The notes: generated by a model not told the origin, from the letters alone. A stretch of DNA of 64,000 nucleotides from Dyadobacter jiangsuensis (GCF_003014695.1 NZ_PYAS01000003.1:186001-250000), one strand, 5' to 3'; numbered from the stretch's first letter, positions 37,433 to 44,993 are shown. Numbers and translations: made by a program.

Positions 37433-38269
37433 ATGCGTAAAACAGCACTGATTACCGGGCCCACTTCGGGCATCGGCCGCTTTACCGCCCTCGAACTCGC
37501 ACGACGGGGCTATGATCTGATATTAGTAGCCCGGAACGAGGCAAAGGCCCGTGAGCTGCAACGGGAGATAGGCTATACGGTGAGCACCGGCTTTGTGCCA
37601 TGCGACCTTTCCAGCATTGCGTCCGTCAAGCAAGCCGTGGAAGAGATCCGGGCCAATTATCAGCAGATTGATTTGTTGATCAACAACGCCGGGCTCATTG
37701 TCCAGCACCGCCAAACGACTGAGGATGGTATCGAAATGACCTTTGCTACCAATCACATCGGGCCTTTTGTGCTCACAACCGGGCTGATCGATTTGCTTAA
37801 AGCGGCAGAATCCGCGAAAGTCGTGAACCTGGCGTCCGAGGCGCATTTCTTCGCATTCAGGTACCAGACGGCCAAGCTGGCCAACCCGCCGCATTACCAC
37901 GATCTGGTGATTTACGGGCGCTCCAAACTGGCCAATATCCTCTTTTCCAATGAGCTTTCGGAGCGGCTGGCGCCATTCGGCATCACTTCCAACGCCGTGC
38001 ACCCTGGTACGGTTTCAAGCAGTTTCGGCGGCAATGGCAACGGGGCTACCGCGTGGTTTATGAAGGTTTTCAAACCGTTTTTCCGCACGCCGGAACAGGC
38101 CGCCGCAGGCATTGTACACGTGGCCACGGCACCGGAGCTGAACGACGTAACCGGGCAGTACTTCGCCAATGGAAAGCCGGCGAGATCTTCCGCCAAAGCG
38201 AAAAACCGCGCACTCGCACGTGAGTTATGGGCATTTTCGGAGGCGCTGACGGAGACGGTTCTGATATAA
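37433..38269 (+). CDS. Short-chain dehydrogenase/reductase (retinol-dehydrogenase-like)
   Basis: This 278-residue classical-type SDR has the cofactor loop T-G-P-T-S-G-I-G (8-15), an Arg after strand 2 that usually favours NADPH (V-A-R-N), the structural N-N-A-G near 84, and the active site Y-G-R-S-K near 158. The catalytic Ser is in N-L-A-S-E near 133. The closest general resemblance is to retinol dehydrogenase / WW-domain oxidoreductase-like proteins. The substrate is unknown. The gene stands alone; a promoter-like element for the next unit starts 45 bases after its stop. Confidence 0.9.
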   Translation: MRKTALITGPTSGIGRFTALELARRGYDLILVARNEAKARELQREIGYTVSTGFVPCDLSSIASVKQAVEEIRANYQQIDLLINNAGLIVQHRQTTEDGIEMTFATNHIGPFVLTTGLIDLLKAAESAKVVNLASEAHFFAFRYQTAKLANPPHYHDLVIYGRSKLANILFSNELSERLAPFGITSNAVHPGTVSSSFGGNGNGATAWFMKVFKPFFRTPEQAAAGIVHVATAPELNDVTGQYFANGKPARSSAKAKNRALARELWAFSEALTETVLI

Positions 38270-38313
38270 ATCTATTAAGTCCATAGAGTTTAAATGCTTT
38301 TTTATTCAAATGC

Positions 38314-38345
38314 TTGGAAGTTAAGTGGCTGTTGCATTAACTTTG
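38314..38345 (+). promoter_or_regulatory. Promoter of the cysteine-leader / sterol-desaturase unit
   Basis: TTG at 38314-38316 and TAACTTTG at 38338-38345 (exact TAnnTTTG) are separated by 21 bases, the usual Bacteroidota arrangement. The predicted transcript starts near 38352, leaving a leader of about 270 bases before the desaturase start. Confidence 0.65.
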
Positions 38346-38415
38346 CACGCAATCTGATATTCAATCGAGCTGAGAACCACCCGAAGCTGTGTCCATTTTA
38401 TTAACGACATCGCAT

Positions 38416-38526
38416 ATGCGTTCGATTAAAACTACCCATAGTATCCCTTTATCCGGCCATCGCGCCGCAGCGGCGCCTGTCGCTGTGTCGTTTGCTTCTT
38501 ATGGAGCAGGTTGTTGTTGTTGCTAG
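38416..38526 (+). CDS. Putative leader peptide ending in four consecutive cysteines
   Basis: This 36-codon ORF from an ATG lies inside the untranslated leader of the desaturase gene. The peptide begins M-R-S-I-K-T-T-H-S, continues through an alanine-rich middle, and ends G-A-G-C-C-C-C followed by TAG. Three TGT codons and one TGC directly precede the stop, and an intrinsic terminator begins 18 bases later. A run of one amino acid's codons next to a terminator is the hallmark of ribosome-mediated attenuation (compare his, trp and leu leaders). Here the sensed residue would be cysteine or charged tRNA-Cys. A small ribosomally made, modified peptide is an alternative, but no modifying enzyme lies adjacent. 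Confidence 0.6.
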   Translation: MRSIKTTHSIPLSGHRAAAAPVAVSFASYGAGCCCC

Positions 38527-38543
38527 CTAAGTCCCTACATGCC

Positions 38544-38572
38544 GGAGAGCTCCGGTAAGCTCCCCTTTTTTT
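38544..38572 (+). terminator. Attenuator-like intrinsic terminator after the cysteine leader ORF
   Basis: GG-A-GAGCT (38544-38551) pairs with AGCTC-C-CC (38558-38565) across a 6-base loop, with one A/C mismatch, followed by seven T (38566-38572). It sits between the leader ORF and the desaturase gene, in the sense direction, so it can only be useful if conditionally bypassed. CTCCGG (38550-38555) can alternatively pair with CCGGAG (38542-38547), offering a competing fold. Confidence 0.65.
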
Positions 38573-38584
38573 CATTTTCCATTT

Positions 38585-38605
38585 GTCGCCCGTCAGCCAG
38601 GCGAC
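38585..38605 (+). promoter_or_regulatory. Hairpin just upstream of the desaturase start codon
   Basis: GTCGCC (38585-38590) and GGCGAC (38600-38605) form a perfect 6-base stem with a 9-base loop, ending 18 bases before the ATG at 38624. It could block or expose the ribosome-binding region. Confidence 0.45.
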
Positions 38606-38623
38606 GTAGACTTTCTATGCAAC

Positions 38624-39454
38624 ATGAAATTCACAGACAGCCATATTTATTACGAAATCCTCATTCTTTTCGCGGTGATCAGCTTTGCGGAAGCATTTAC
38701 AGGCCTTTATAAAAGTGAGAAATGGTCTAAAAATGAGTGGTATATCAATTTCGCGGGACTCTTTCTGTCGAGCGTTATCACGCGGCCGCTCAGTTTCCTG
38801 CTCTCGGCCTACGTGCTCAACTATTTCTTCGCCGACTATTATAATGTATTTGAAAACGTGCCGCTATGGGCAGGCGTACTCATTACTGCATTGCTCGAAG
38901 ACTTCACGCAATACTGGTGGCATCGTGCCGCGCATACGTATACGTGGCTATGGAAGGGCCATCGCGTGCACCATAGCGCACCCGAAATGAGCGTGTTCCT
39001 CACCGGCCGCAACTCGTGGGTGTACCTGCTGCTGTTCCCGCCGCGCATTGTTTCGACGATCCTGATATTCCTCGGTTTCGGCCAGGCGTTTTTGATAGGT
39101 TATTTTTTCAAAGCATTAATCGGTATTTCGGCGCATTCGAGCGTCCGCTGGGACAAACCGCTTTACGCGATCAAATGGCTGCACCCGGTCATGTGGGTAC
39201 TCGAACGCACCATTTCCACCCCTGCGACGCACCACGCACACCACGCCGCCACCGACGCCGATGGCATCGGCGTGATTAACGGAAACTATGGTAACATGTT
39301 CTTTATCTGGGATATGCTCTTTGGTACGGCCAAAATCACCCGGCGGTTTTCCGAGCACATCGGCCTCGAAGATTACCAGGAAGAGCCATGGTATGTGCAG
39401 CTGGGGTATCCGTTGTTTAAGTCGAAGGATGCGAGGAGCGAGCTGTCTAAATGA
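38624..39454 (+). CDS. Sterol desaturase / fatty-acid hydroxylase family membrane protein
   Basis: This 276-residue di-iron membrane oxygenase has about five hydrophobic segments. The histidine clusters are complete: H-R-A-A-H (100-104), H-R-V-H-H (113-117) and H-H-A-H-H (203-207), plus an isolated His in S-A-H-S near 171. Members hydroxylate or desaturate lipid chains, including fatty acids, sterols, carotenoids and ether lipids, using oxygen. The substrate is unknown. In Cytophagales, fatty-acid hydroxylases act on sphingolipid- and sulfonolipid-type membrane lipids; the latter are built from cysteate, which would give a reason for the cysteine leader upstream, but this link is speculation. 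The stop codon lies within a tandem octamer repeat. Confidence 0.88.
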   Translation: MKFTDSHIYYEILILFAVISFAEAFTGLYKSEKWSKNEWYINFAGLFLSSVITRPLSFLLSAYVLNYFFADYYNVFENVPLWAGVLITALLEDFTQYWWHRAAHTYTWLWKGHRVHHSAPEMSVFLTGRNSWVYLLLFPPRIVSTILIFLGFGQAFLIGYFFKALIGISAHSSVRWDKPLYAIKWLHPVMWVLERTISTPATHHAHHAATDADGIGVINGNYGNMFFIWDMLFGTAKITRRFSEHIGLEDYQEEPWYVQLGYPLFKSKDARSELSK

Positions 39455-39506
39455 GTGAATGAGTGAATGAGTGAATGAGTGAATGAGTGAATGACCGAAT
39501 GACTGA
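39451..39506. repeat. Tandem octamer repeat ATGAGTGA
   Basis: Five perfect copies of ATGAGTGA (39451-39490) are followed by two degenerate ones (ATGACCGA, ATGACTGA). The array starts on the last codons of the desaturase gene and supplies its stop codon; each unit contains TGA in more than one frame, so length changes would not extend the protein. Confidence 0.9.
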
Positions 39507-39512
39507 TCCGGG

Positions 39513-39700
39513 AGATGTATTTCTGCGGAATAGAGAACGGGCGTCGCGATGAGCCGCGGTTTAAATGCCGTGAGGCATGTAATATTGGTAGCTTAATGCC
39601 GGGTGGACCTGTTTCAAAATGCCCTTGGGCATGTAACAACAGTGCATCGCGTATTCGGTTGTTGCATCCCAGAAGGGATTTTCGATACACAGTCTCTTGA
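39513..39700. repeat. REP-like dispersed intergenic element
   Basis: Three short palindromes occur in series: ATGCC-gtga-GGCAT (39565-39578), ATGCCC-tt-GGGCAT (39619-39632) and ATCCC-agaa-GGGAT (39666-39679), separated by TAATATTGGTAGC and a GCCGGGTGGACC segment. I recognise this combination as a type of element repeated between genes in many Bacteroidota chromosomes; that is from memory and only one copy is in this window. A 61-codon ORF running through it is an artefact of the repeat. Confidence 0.65.
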
Positions 39701-39761
39701 TTACTAACGACATTACACCGCCACGCGAGTAGGTCATTCTATATTTTTAAAATTGACCGTT

Positions 39762-40358
39762 ATGCTAAAAATGTTACTAATACTATTGCTGTCGGCTTCG
39801 CTCGTCGCGCATGCGCAAATGGCGACGTTTGATGTGGTCATGGCCGGGCATACCATCGGTTCGGTGAGGGTATTGCCGCAGGATGACGGCGCACGGCTGC
39901 GTAAGCGGATCGAAGCGGAATTCAGCGTACCGTTTTACTCGGGTAGTTTTGTGGCTGAAAACCAGTTTTCGGAGGGTACTCTGCACAGTTCACTGACCGA
40001 ACAAACGGTGAATGGCAAACGGCGCGAGCAGACCGTTACCACGAAGCTCGCAGCACAGCATTACCGTTTCGATTTGTCGGAAAAGGCCGACCGTAACCGT
40101 AAATGGGAGGTTGTGGCGCCCATTGCACACACGATCACGGGCCTGTATTACAAGGAGCCGGCGCAGGTACAGGCCGTGTATTCCGAGAAGTTCGGGGCCA
40201 TGTGTAAGGTCAGAAAACTGGGGAACGGTAGTTACAGCGTGGAGCTACCCAACGGGAAGGAGAGTGTTTACAGCTACGAGCACGGGCATTGCGTGCGTGT
40301 GGTGACGGAACTGGCAGGCGTCAAGCTCAACATTGTGCGAAAACAGCGGCCGCTCTGA
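39762..40358 (+). CDS. Secreted protein of unknown function (DUF6134-like)
   Basis: This is 198 residues from the ATG at 39762; a TTG three codons earlier is less likely. A signal peptide ends A-H-A-Q near residue 19. The mature part is a single all-beta-looking domain with G-H-T-I-G-S-V-R-V, S-G-S-F-V-A-E-N-Q-F, a paired V-N-G-K-R-R-E-Q and Y-Y-K-E-P. It resembles a family of small periplasmic Bacteroidota proteins that I believe is DUF6134, but no function is known. One cysteine pair (C-K... C-V-R-V) lies near the end. It is monocistronic, between a repeat element and the rhodanese gene. Confidence 0.65.
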   Translation: MLKMLLILLLSASLVAHAQMATFDVVMAGHTIGSVRVLPQDDGARLRKRIEAEFSVPFYSGSFVAENQFSEGTLHSSLTEQTVNGKRREQTVTTKLAAQHYRFDLSEKADRNRKWEVVAPIAHTITGLYYKEPAQVQAVYSEKFGAMCKVRKLGNGSYSVELPNGKESVYSYEHGHCVRVVTELAGVKLNIVRKQRPL

Positions 40359-40537
40359 TGCATGAGTTTTGGAATAACAGGTTTCGTATATTGATGATCG
40401 TTCGCTATGCTTTTGTCCACCCAAGTTAGCCACTTGATAGTTGATCGTCGTCTTCGTCGGATGATACGCTTGTGGTACAATGCCGGATTTTCCGGGTGTG
40501 TCGCGGGCAAAGGGTGTTTTTAGGTGCTTTAACGTCC

Positions 40538-40545
40538 TAGTTTTG
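40538..40545 (+). promoter_or_regulatory. -7 element of the rhodanese gene
   Basis: TAGTTTTG is an exact TAnnTTTG match. It predicts a start of transcription near 40552, which excludes translation from the ATG at 40558 and favours the ATG at 40585. The -33 box is weak. The upstream intergenic part (40359-40530) shows nothing else. Confidence 0.5.
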
Positions 40546-40584
40546 TATATTAAATCTATGAAAATAATAGACTTTTATATTCCA

Positions 40585-40998
40585 ATGAGAAAGCTGTCAT
40601 TCCTGATCATCTTGTTCCTGGTAACAATCGCCGCCGTGCAGGCGCAGCAACCTGCACCTAAAAACATTGTCAAACCCGACCCACAAGCGTTGGCGCAAAT
40701 CAAGGCCGGAAAGGCCTACCTCGTGGATGTACGCACGCCCGAGGAATTTGACGGAGGGCATTTGCAATACTCGCACAATATCAATTTCAACAGCCCCGAC
40801 TTTAAGGCGCAGATTGCCAAACTCGATAAAAGCAAACCGGTATACCTCTACTGCCGTTCGGGCAACCGCAGCGGGAAGGCGGCCGATACCCTGAAAACAC
40901 TGGGTTTTCATTCCTATTACAACATCGGCGGTTTTGAGCAGCTGAAAGCCGACGGCTTCCCGACGGAACAGCTGCAAACCAGCGCATCCAGAAAATAA
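40585..40998 (+). CDS. Secreted single-domain rhodanese-like protein
   Basis: This is 137 residues from the ATG at 40585, chosen because it gives a clean signal peptide (ending V-Q-A-Q near residue 20) and fits the promoter just upstream; an in-frame ATG at 40558 would add nine residues. The rhodanese domain has L-V-D-V-R-T-P-E-E-F-D-G-G-H and the active-site loop Y-C-R-S-G-N-R-S-G, whose cysteine carries persulfide sulfur. Exported single rhodaneses probably handle sulfane sulfur or redox signalling in the periplasm. It lies 1.5 kb from the desaturase with the cysteine leader, the only other sulfur-related hint in this stretch. Confidence 0.9.
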   Translation: MRKLSFLIILFLVTIAAVQAQQPAPKNIVKPDPQALAQIKAGKAYLVDVRTPEEFDGGHLQYSHNINFNSPDFKAQIAKLDKSKPVYLYCRSGNRSGKAADTLKTLGFHSYYNIGGFEQLKADGFPTEQLQTSASRK

Positions 40999-41026
40999 TC
41001 CCGGCATTATTCTCACCTGAAAATCG

Positions 41027-41293
41027 ATGAAACAGACCCCGGTCGAGAACTTTGTGATATTCGTGGCACTGCTGCTTCTTTACGTGCAGACCTCCGCGCA
41101 GCATTACCTTGTGGCCGATGGTGTGGGCGGAGGGCGTTTGAAGGGTAGGGTGTTGTGGGCTGATGTGGGGAAACTGCCTTGCAAATTGAGTGAAGTAGGT
41201 ATTGACACCGGCTATCTAACCGTCAGTTTTCCCTATTATATTTTTACATTCCAAAATTCCTCCGGTATTGACCCATTTTTGATATTTTCATAG
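41027..41293 (+). CDS. Short secreted protein, probably truncated
   Basis: This 88-residue ORF has a good signal-peptide-like start (V-I-F-V-A-L-L-L-L-Y... T-S-A-Q) 28 bases after the rhodanese stop. The next part (V-G-G-G-R-L-K-G-R-V-L-W-A-D-V) looks like normal coding sequence. From about 41200 the composition turns AT-rich and the ORF runs antisense into the end of the next gene. I read it as the 5' part of a former secreted protein whose rest was replaced when the AT-rich segment arrived. It matches no family I recognise. Confidence 0.35.
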   Translation: MKQTPVENFVIFVALLLLYVQTSAQHYLVADGVGGGRLKGRVLWADVGKLPCKLSEVGIDTGYLTVSFPYYIFTFQNSSGIDPFLIFS

Positions 41294-41742
41294 GTCTGGC
41301 TGTAAACATCTTCAAAAACACGCTTATCCCAACCATATTCTTTTGCGATGTTAAGCACGGACAAATGCATTTTATCTAATACCATCAATTGCTGATCCAT
41401 TTTATCTTCAATTGAAATCAGCTTTTCGAAGTCGAACTTACAATTATATCCAACTATGCTGGTGGAAACAATCCGCGGAATAGGCATTAGCCGTTCTTCA
41501 AACTCTGATAATTCCATGGATATTTTCCTGGCGCCTTTGATTTTTACCTTCCTTTTGCAGAGCCAGTAGCTGTAAAGGTAGGATGGTAATGTAAAAATGA
41601 CCGGATCTCTGAGGAAGATATTGCCGTAATTTATTTTAATATAGTCCCTATACTTGCTATTAAGTGCGGGATATAAAGTGACCATCATTGCCATGGGTGA
41701 TAGATTATCGATAATGAATCGCCAAAGGATTACTAATCGCAC
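41236..41742 (-). CDS. AT-rich orphan protein of unknown function
   Basis: This 168-residue ORF has visibly higher A+T and more Lys, Ile and Asn codons than all neighbours. It begins with a hydrophobic region (L-V-I-L-W-R-F-I-I... M-A-M-M-V-T-L-Y-P) and continues with a basic patch (C-K-R-K-V-K-I-K-G-A-R-K) and a mostly helical acidic C-terminus. There is no recognisable domain. The composition and the disrupted ORF next to it suggest a horizontally acquired piece. The first 20 residues may not be translated; Met at residue 17 is an alternative start. Confidence 0.5.
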   Translation of the reverse strand: MRLVILWRFIIDNLSPMAMMVTLYPALNSKYRDYIKINYGNIFLRDPVIFTLPSYLYSYWLCKRKVKIKGARKISMELSEFEERLMPIPRIVSTSIVGYNCKFDFEKLISIEDKMDQQLMVLDKMHLSVLNIAKEYGWDKRVFEDVYSQTYENIKNGSIPEEFWNVKI

Positions 41743-41895
41743 TGCAATTGTGAAAAAGATAATTTTGGCGATGGTCTACCAATAACATTTCACTTATCGT
41801 CGTAATGCCCTTTTGCAGCGATGACATAGACAGTTATCGTCTCTTCAATTACTTGATATTCCCTTTCATTAGGATGCGATAATACTGCTCAATCC

Positions 41896-42810
41896 TCACA
41901 CCGCAGGCGGTTCCAATGCCACACCCCGCTCCATGGCGAGCAAAAACACGGTCGAGATAATCAGCCCCGCGCCGATGTAGTCCATCAAAAGAAAGGGCAC
42001 GCCGAGCCAGCTTACGGATAGCAGCGCGGCGGAGAGTGGTTCTGCGGAGGTGAGGAGGCTGGCTTTCTGGCCGCCGATCAGCTTTACGCCGGTGAGGTAG
42101 GCGTAAAAGGGGATGAGCGTGCCGAAAAGGACTACGAATGTGGTGTAGGCGTAGGTGTGCATGTCCCAGATGCCGTCGGTGTGCCAGGGCGCGCGAACGA
42201 GTGAGATGCCGATGCCGCCGATGAGGAGGCCCCAGCCGATGATGGTGGTTTCGTGGTATCTTTTGAGCAGCGATTCCGGTTGGATGGTGTACATCGCCAG
42301 GCTCACGGCGGAGGCGAGGCCCCAGGCCAGCGCCGTGCCCGAAATGGCCAGTTCGCCCGGTTTGCCGTGTGTGACCAGCAGGAATGTGCCCAGCATGGCG
42401 ACGGCAATAGCCACCAGATTGAGCGGTCGCAACGGCTTTTTGAACTTCACGGCCAGGTAAACGGCGATGATAATGGGGCTCGTAAACTGCAATATGGTTG
42501 CGGTGGCGGCATTGGAATGTTTAATGGCCGCGAAATAGGTATACTGGACGGTGAGCATGCCCAGGATACCGAATGACAGCAGACGGATCGCATCGCGTTT
42601 GTCCTTCCACGGTGCGAATGTGTCCGCATTTTTGCGGGCTCTGCTGATGGCCACAAGGACTATCCCGGAAATGAGCATCCGCACCGACATCAGCCATTCG
42701 ACGCTGATGTGCTGTTGTTGAAATAAAAACTGACTGAATGTGCCTGATACACCCCACAAACTGGCGGCCATCAGCACCATAGCGATTCCCTTCCCCGCCT
42801 GATTCTGCAT
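41896..42810 (-). CDS. EamA/DMT-family transporter
   Basis: This 304-residue protein has ten predicted membrane helices in two EamA halves (about 8-140 and 150-290), the standard drug/metabolite-transporter architecture. The first half has G-V-S-G-T-F-S-Q and the A-N-A-A-T-A-T-I-L-Q-F-T-S-P segment, and the second half ends helix 4 with the family's E-P-L-S-A-A-L-L. Such carriers export amino acids or other metabolites. The divergent Lrp-type gene, sharing the 107-base control region, makes amino-acid efflux the best guess. Confidence 0.92.
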   Translation of the reverse strand: MQNQAGKGIAMVLMAASLWGVSGTFSQFLFQQQHISVEWLMSVRMLISGIVLVAISRARKNADTFAPWKDKRDAIRLLSFGILGMLTVQYTYFAAIKHSNAATATILQFTSPIIIAVYLAVKFKKPLRPLNLVAIAVAMLGTFLLVTHGKPGELAISGTALAWGLASAVSLAMYTIQPESLLKRYHETTIIGWGLLIGGIGISLVRAPWHTDGIWDMHTYAYTTFVVLFGTLIPFYAYLTGVKLIGGQKASLLTSAEPLSAALLSVSWLGVPFLLMDYIGAGLIISTVFLLAMERGVALEPPAV

Positions 42811-42833
42811 TTGACTTTGATCGAATTAAATTG

Positions 42834-42892
42834 TTGCGCAAAATTAATTTTGGTCAGGCGTAATTTTTCCTCGATTTTGAGGGCAAATTTGC
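42834..42892. promoter_or_regulatory. Paired palindromes in the EamA-Lrp control region
   Basis: TTGCGCAA (42834-42841) and GCAAATTTGC (42883-42892) are perfect palindromes 49 bases apart (five helical turns) centred in the divergent intergenic region. They are plausible operators for the neighbouring Lrp-type regulator, which binds as multimers. Confidence 0.5.
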
Positions 42893-42917
42893 AATTTTGT
42901 TTCGTTGCACTGACCTT

Positions 42918-43388
42918 ATGATACCACTCGACGCATTCGACATTTCCATTCTGGCGATCCTCCAAGCCGATAATACCACGCCCCAGCGCGATATCGGGGA
43001 GCAGATCGGCCTGTCGGCGCCCGCGGTGCAGCGGCGTATCAAAAGGCTTCGGGAAACGGGGGTGATCAGAGCGGATATTTCCGTACTCGACCCCGAAAAA
43101 CTGGGCCGACCGATCACTGTCTTTGCCGAGGTGAAGATGGAAGTGGAAAAGGTGGAGATCATCAAACAGGCCAAGGCGATTTTCAGCAGCACCCCGCAGG
43201 TGCAGCAATGCTATTACGTGACGGGTGACGTGGATTTCATTCTGATACTGGTCGTTTACAGTATGAAAGAGTATGAAGAACTGACCCAGCAATTGTTTTT
43301 TGGGAATAACAATGTTAAAAGCTTTAAAACCAGTATCGTGCTGGATATTGTAAAAGCCGGGCTGAGTATTCCCATCAATAAGCCATAA
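42918..43388 (+). CDS. Lrp/AsnC-family transcriptional regulator
   Basis: This is 156 residues from the ATG at 42918 (a TTG at 42897 is a poorer start). The N-terminal winged helix (L-D-A-F-D-I-S-I-L-A-I-L-Q, then I-G-L-S-A-P-A-V-Q-R-R-I-K-R-L) is followed by the RAM/ASNC ligand-binding domain (about 65-145, with Y-V-T-G-D-V-D-F-I-L). Lrp proteins sense amino acids and commonly control adjacent, divergent efflux genes, matching the EamA transporter here. The stop codon overlaps the -7 element of the next gene. Confidence 0.93.
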   Translation: MIPLDAFDISILAILQADNTTPQRDIGEQIGLSAPAVQRRIKRLRETGVIRADISVLDPEKLGRPITVFAEVKMEVEKVEIIKQAKAIFSSTPQVQQCYYVTGDVDFILILVVYSMKEYEELTQQLFFGNNNVKSFKTSIVLDIVKAGLSIPINKP

Positions 43389-43393
43389 CTTTG
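43386..43393 (+). promoter_or_regulatory. -7 element of the glycosyltransferase gene
   Basis: TAACTTTG, an exact TAnnTTTG, begins at the stop codon of the Lrp-type gene and lies 34 bases before the next start codon. The -33 region is not well conserved. Confidence 0.5.
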
Positions 43394-43427
43394 GCGCATG
43401 TCATCGACAAAATCTTATTAGCCATTT

Positions 43428-44279
43428 ATGTTTTCTTTCAAAAATCTGCTTTCCAAATTCCGCAGCTCCCGTACGGATCAATCTGTTGAATCTCAGTATT
43501 ATTTATCCATTTGCTGTATTGTCAAAGATGAAAATGATTACCTGGCCGAATGGCTGGATTATCACCGGAAAATCGGGGTGGAGCATTTTTATATTTATGA
43601 TAATGGCAGTAAGCGTCCGGTTAAGGATGTCATGGCTGCCATTGGATACAGCGAGTGGGTAACGGTTACGCGTATTCCCGGGCAGAATATGCACGTGAAG
43701 GCGTATCAGCATTGCATTGATAACTTCGGTTATAATTCCAGGTGGATCGGATTCATTGATATGGACGAGTTTATCGTACCCAAAAATGAAGATGCAAACC
43801 TGCCCCAATTGCTTGAAAAATACGAGGGTTACGGTGGCCTTGGACTGTCGTGGTTGATATTTGGCTCGAATAACCACATTGAAAAACCGGCCGGTAGCCA
43901 ACTGGAAAATTTTACCAGACGATCGGAGGTTTCTTTCCCGCCCAACCGCCATATTAAAAGTATTGTCCAGCCACGGTTTGTGCAATCGGCTTTCAAATCG
44001 CATTGTTTCAAATTCAAGTCAGGATATTCCTGTGTGAATGAGCATTTTGTGCCTATTGACGGGGCGTTTGCAGATGTGAGTGTAGACACCATTCAACTAA
44101 ATCATTACTATTGCCGGTCGCTGGAAGAATACCGGCAAAAAGTGGAGAGGGGTATCAGTGACACGAAACGCAAACGAAAAATGGAAGAATTCCATTACCA
44201 CGACAGCGAGTCCAATGCGGTGGAGGACACGACGATTTTAAAGATTTTAGACAAATTGAAAGCGCAGCAAAGCAACTGA
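43428..44279 (+). CDS. Glycosyltransferase (GT92 / GT2-like)
   Basis: This 283-residue soluble protein contains the family pattern I-V-K-D-E-N-D-Y-L-A-E-W-L-D-Y-H (about 32-47), F-Y-I-Y-D-N-G-S and the metal-binding W-I-G-F-I-D-M-D-E-F (about 105-114, a D-x-D site). Later come an S-W-L-I-F-G-S-N region and a Q-L-N-H-Y-Y segment. This is the signature of the DUF23/GT92 type of small GT-A transferases. It probably adds a sugar to a surface polysaccharide or glycolipid; donor and acceptor are unknown. It is monocistronic, with a hairpin terminator immediately after. Confidence 0.85.
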   Translation: MFSFKNLLSKFRSSRTDQSVESQYYLSICCIVKDENDYLAEWLDYHRKIGVEHFYIYDNGSKRPVKDVMAAIGYSEWVTVTRIPGQNMHVKAYQHCIDNFGYNSRWIGFIDMDEFIVPKNEDANLPQLLEKYEGYGGLGLSWLIFGSNNHIEKPAGSQLENFTRRSEVSFPPNRHIKSIVQPRFVQSAFKSHCFKFKSGYSCVNEHFVPIDGAFADVSVDTIQLNHYYCRSLEEYRQKVERGISDTKRKRKMEEFHYHDSESNAVEDTTILKILDKLKAQQSN

Positions 44280-44286
44280 ATTTGTC

Positions 44287-44324
44287 AAAGCAAAGCCCCG
44301 GGAGATATCTCGGGGCTTTGCTTT
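44287..44324. terminator. Hairpin terminator between convergent genes
   Basis: Perfect 14-base arms (AAAGCAAAGCCCCG at 44287-44300 and its complement at 44311-44324) flank a 10-base loop. The T-run is interrupted (TTTGCTTTG), but the stem is very stable and lies between two convergent stops. Confidence 0.8.
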
Positions 44325-44342
44325 GTGCCGATAACCGCGGTT

Positions 44343-44822
44343 CTATTCCCGGGACGGCACGCCGCTGGTTTGTGTGGCCAGGTTCCGGTAGTTGCCGGTG
44401 GTGCCTGTGTGGTTTTTCGTGTTCTTTGGGGCTGAGCCGCTGCCTTCCTTCACGGTCACATCCGGTTCTGTAAGATTTTTACGGCGTGTTGCGATTGCTT
44501 CTCTGGAAAACAACATCGAATTGTTGTCCTCACGATCGGAGTACCTGCCTACATCGTTCGCGTTTTCATGGGTGGCACCGCCGGGGCGGTTACTGCCGTC
44601 GTTTTCGCTGCTTTTCTGGGCTACCTGGTCGGTGGGAATAGGCTTGCCCGATTGGTCGGCACTCTTTTGCTCGTTCTCCGGCGCGGGCGTTTTCAGGCCT
44701 TGGCCCGTAGCCTTCGTTGTTTTCGACTTGTCGGTAGAACTGGTAGTACTTTGTGCAAATGCTGCCGTTGTCGCGCACAGTAATACCATAGCAGCTGTGA
44801 TCATTATCTTCTTCATAGTCAT
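44343..44822 (-). CDS. Secreted low-complexity protein of unknown function
   Basis: This is 159 residues from the ATG at 44822, or 157 from 44816 (both in frame). It has a signal peptide ending A-A-F-A-Q near residue 24. The rest is hydrophilic and disordered-looking, rich in Ser, Thr, Asn, Lys, Glu and Gly, with no cysteine and no domain. Such short, repetitive exported proteins are common and poorly conserved in Cytophagales. It is divergent from the carboxypeptidase gene. Confidence 0.6.
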   Translation of the reverse strand: MTMKKIMITAAMVLLCATTAAFAQSTTSSTDKSKTTKATGQGLKTPAPENEQKSADQSGKPIPTDQVAQKSSENDGSNRPGGATHENANDVGRYSDREDNNSMLFSREAIATRRKNLTEPDVTVKEGSGSAPKNTKNHTGTTGNYRNLATQTSGVPSRE

Positions 44823-44993
44823 ATGTGTTATTTGTTGATTTCGTACAGTTAAAAAGGCCAAAAACTGTGCCAGCGATTGCGGTCTCGGAGCAGGCCAGCT
44901 TTTTGAAAGTAGAACAAGGTTACAAGTCGCTTTTGTGGGAACGTGCACGTGCACAGGAGTGCTTTGAGATAATAAAATCAGAGATTCGACCGA

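Noticed and set aside
38416-38526. RiPP precursor peptide
   Set aside because: The Cys-rich end could suggest one, but no modifying enzyme or exporter adjoins it, and the terminator placement fits attenuation better.
39515-39700. 61-codon ORF within the REP-like element
   Set aside because: It is produced by the repeat itself; similar false ORFs recur wherever this element occurs.
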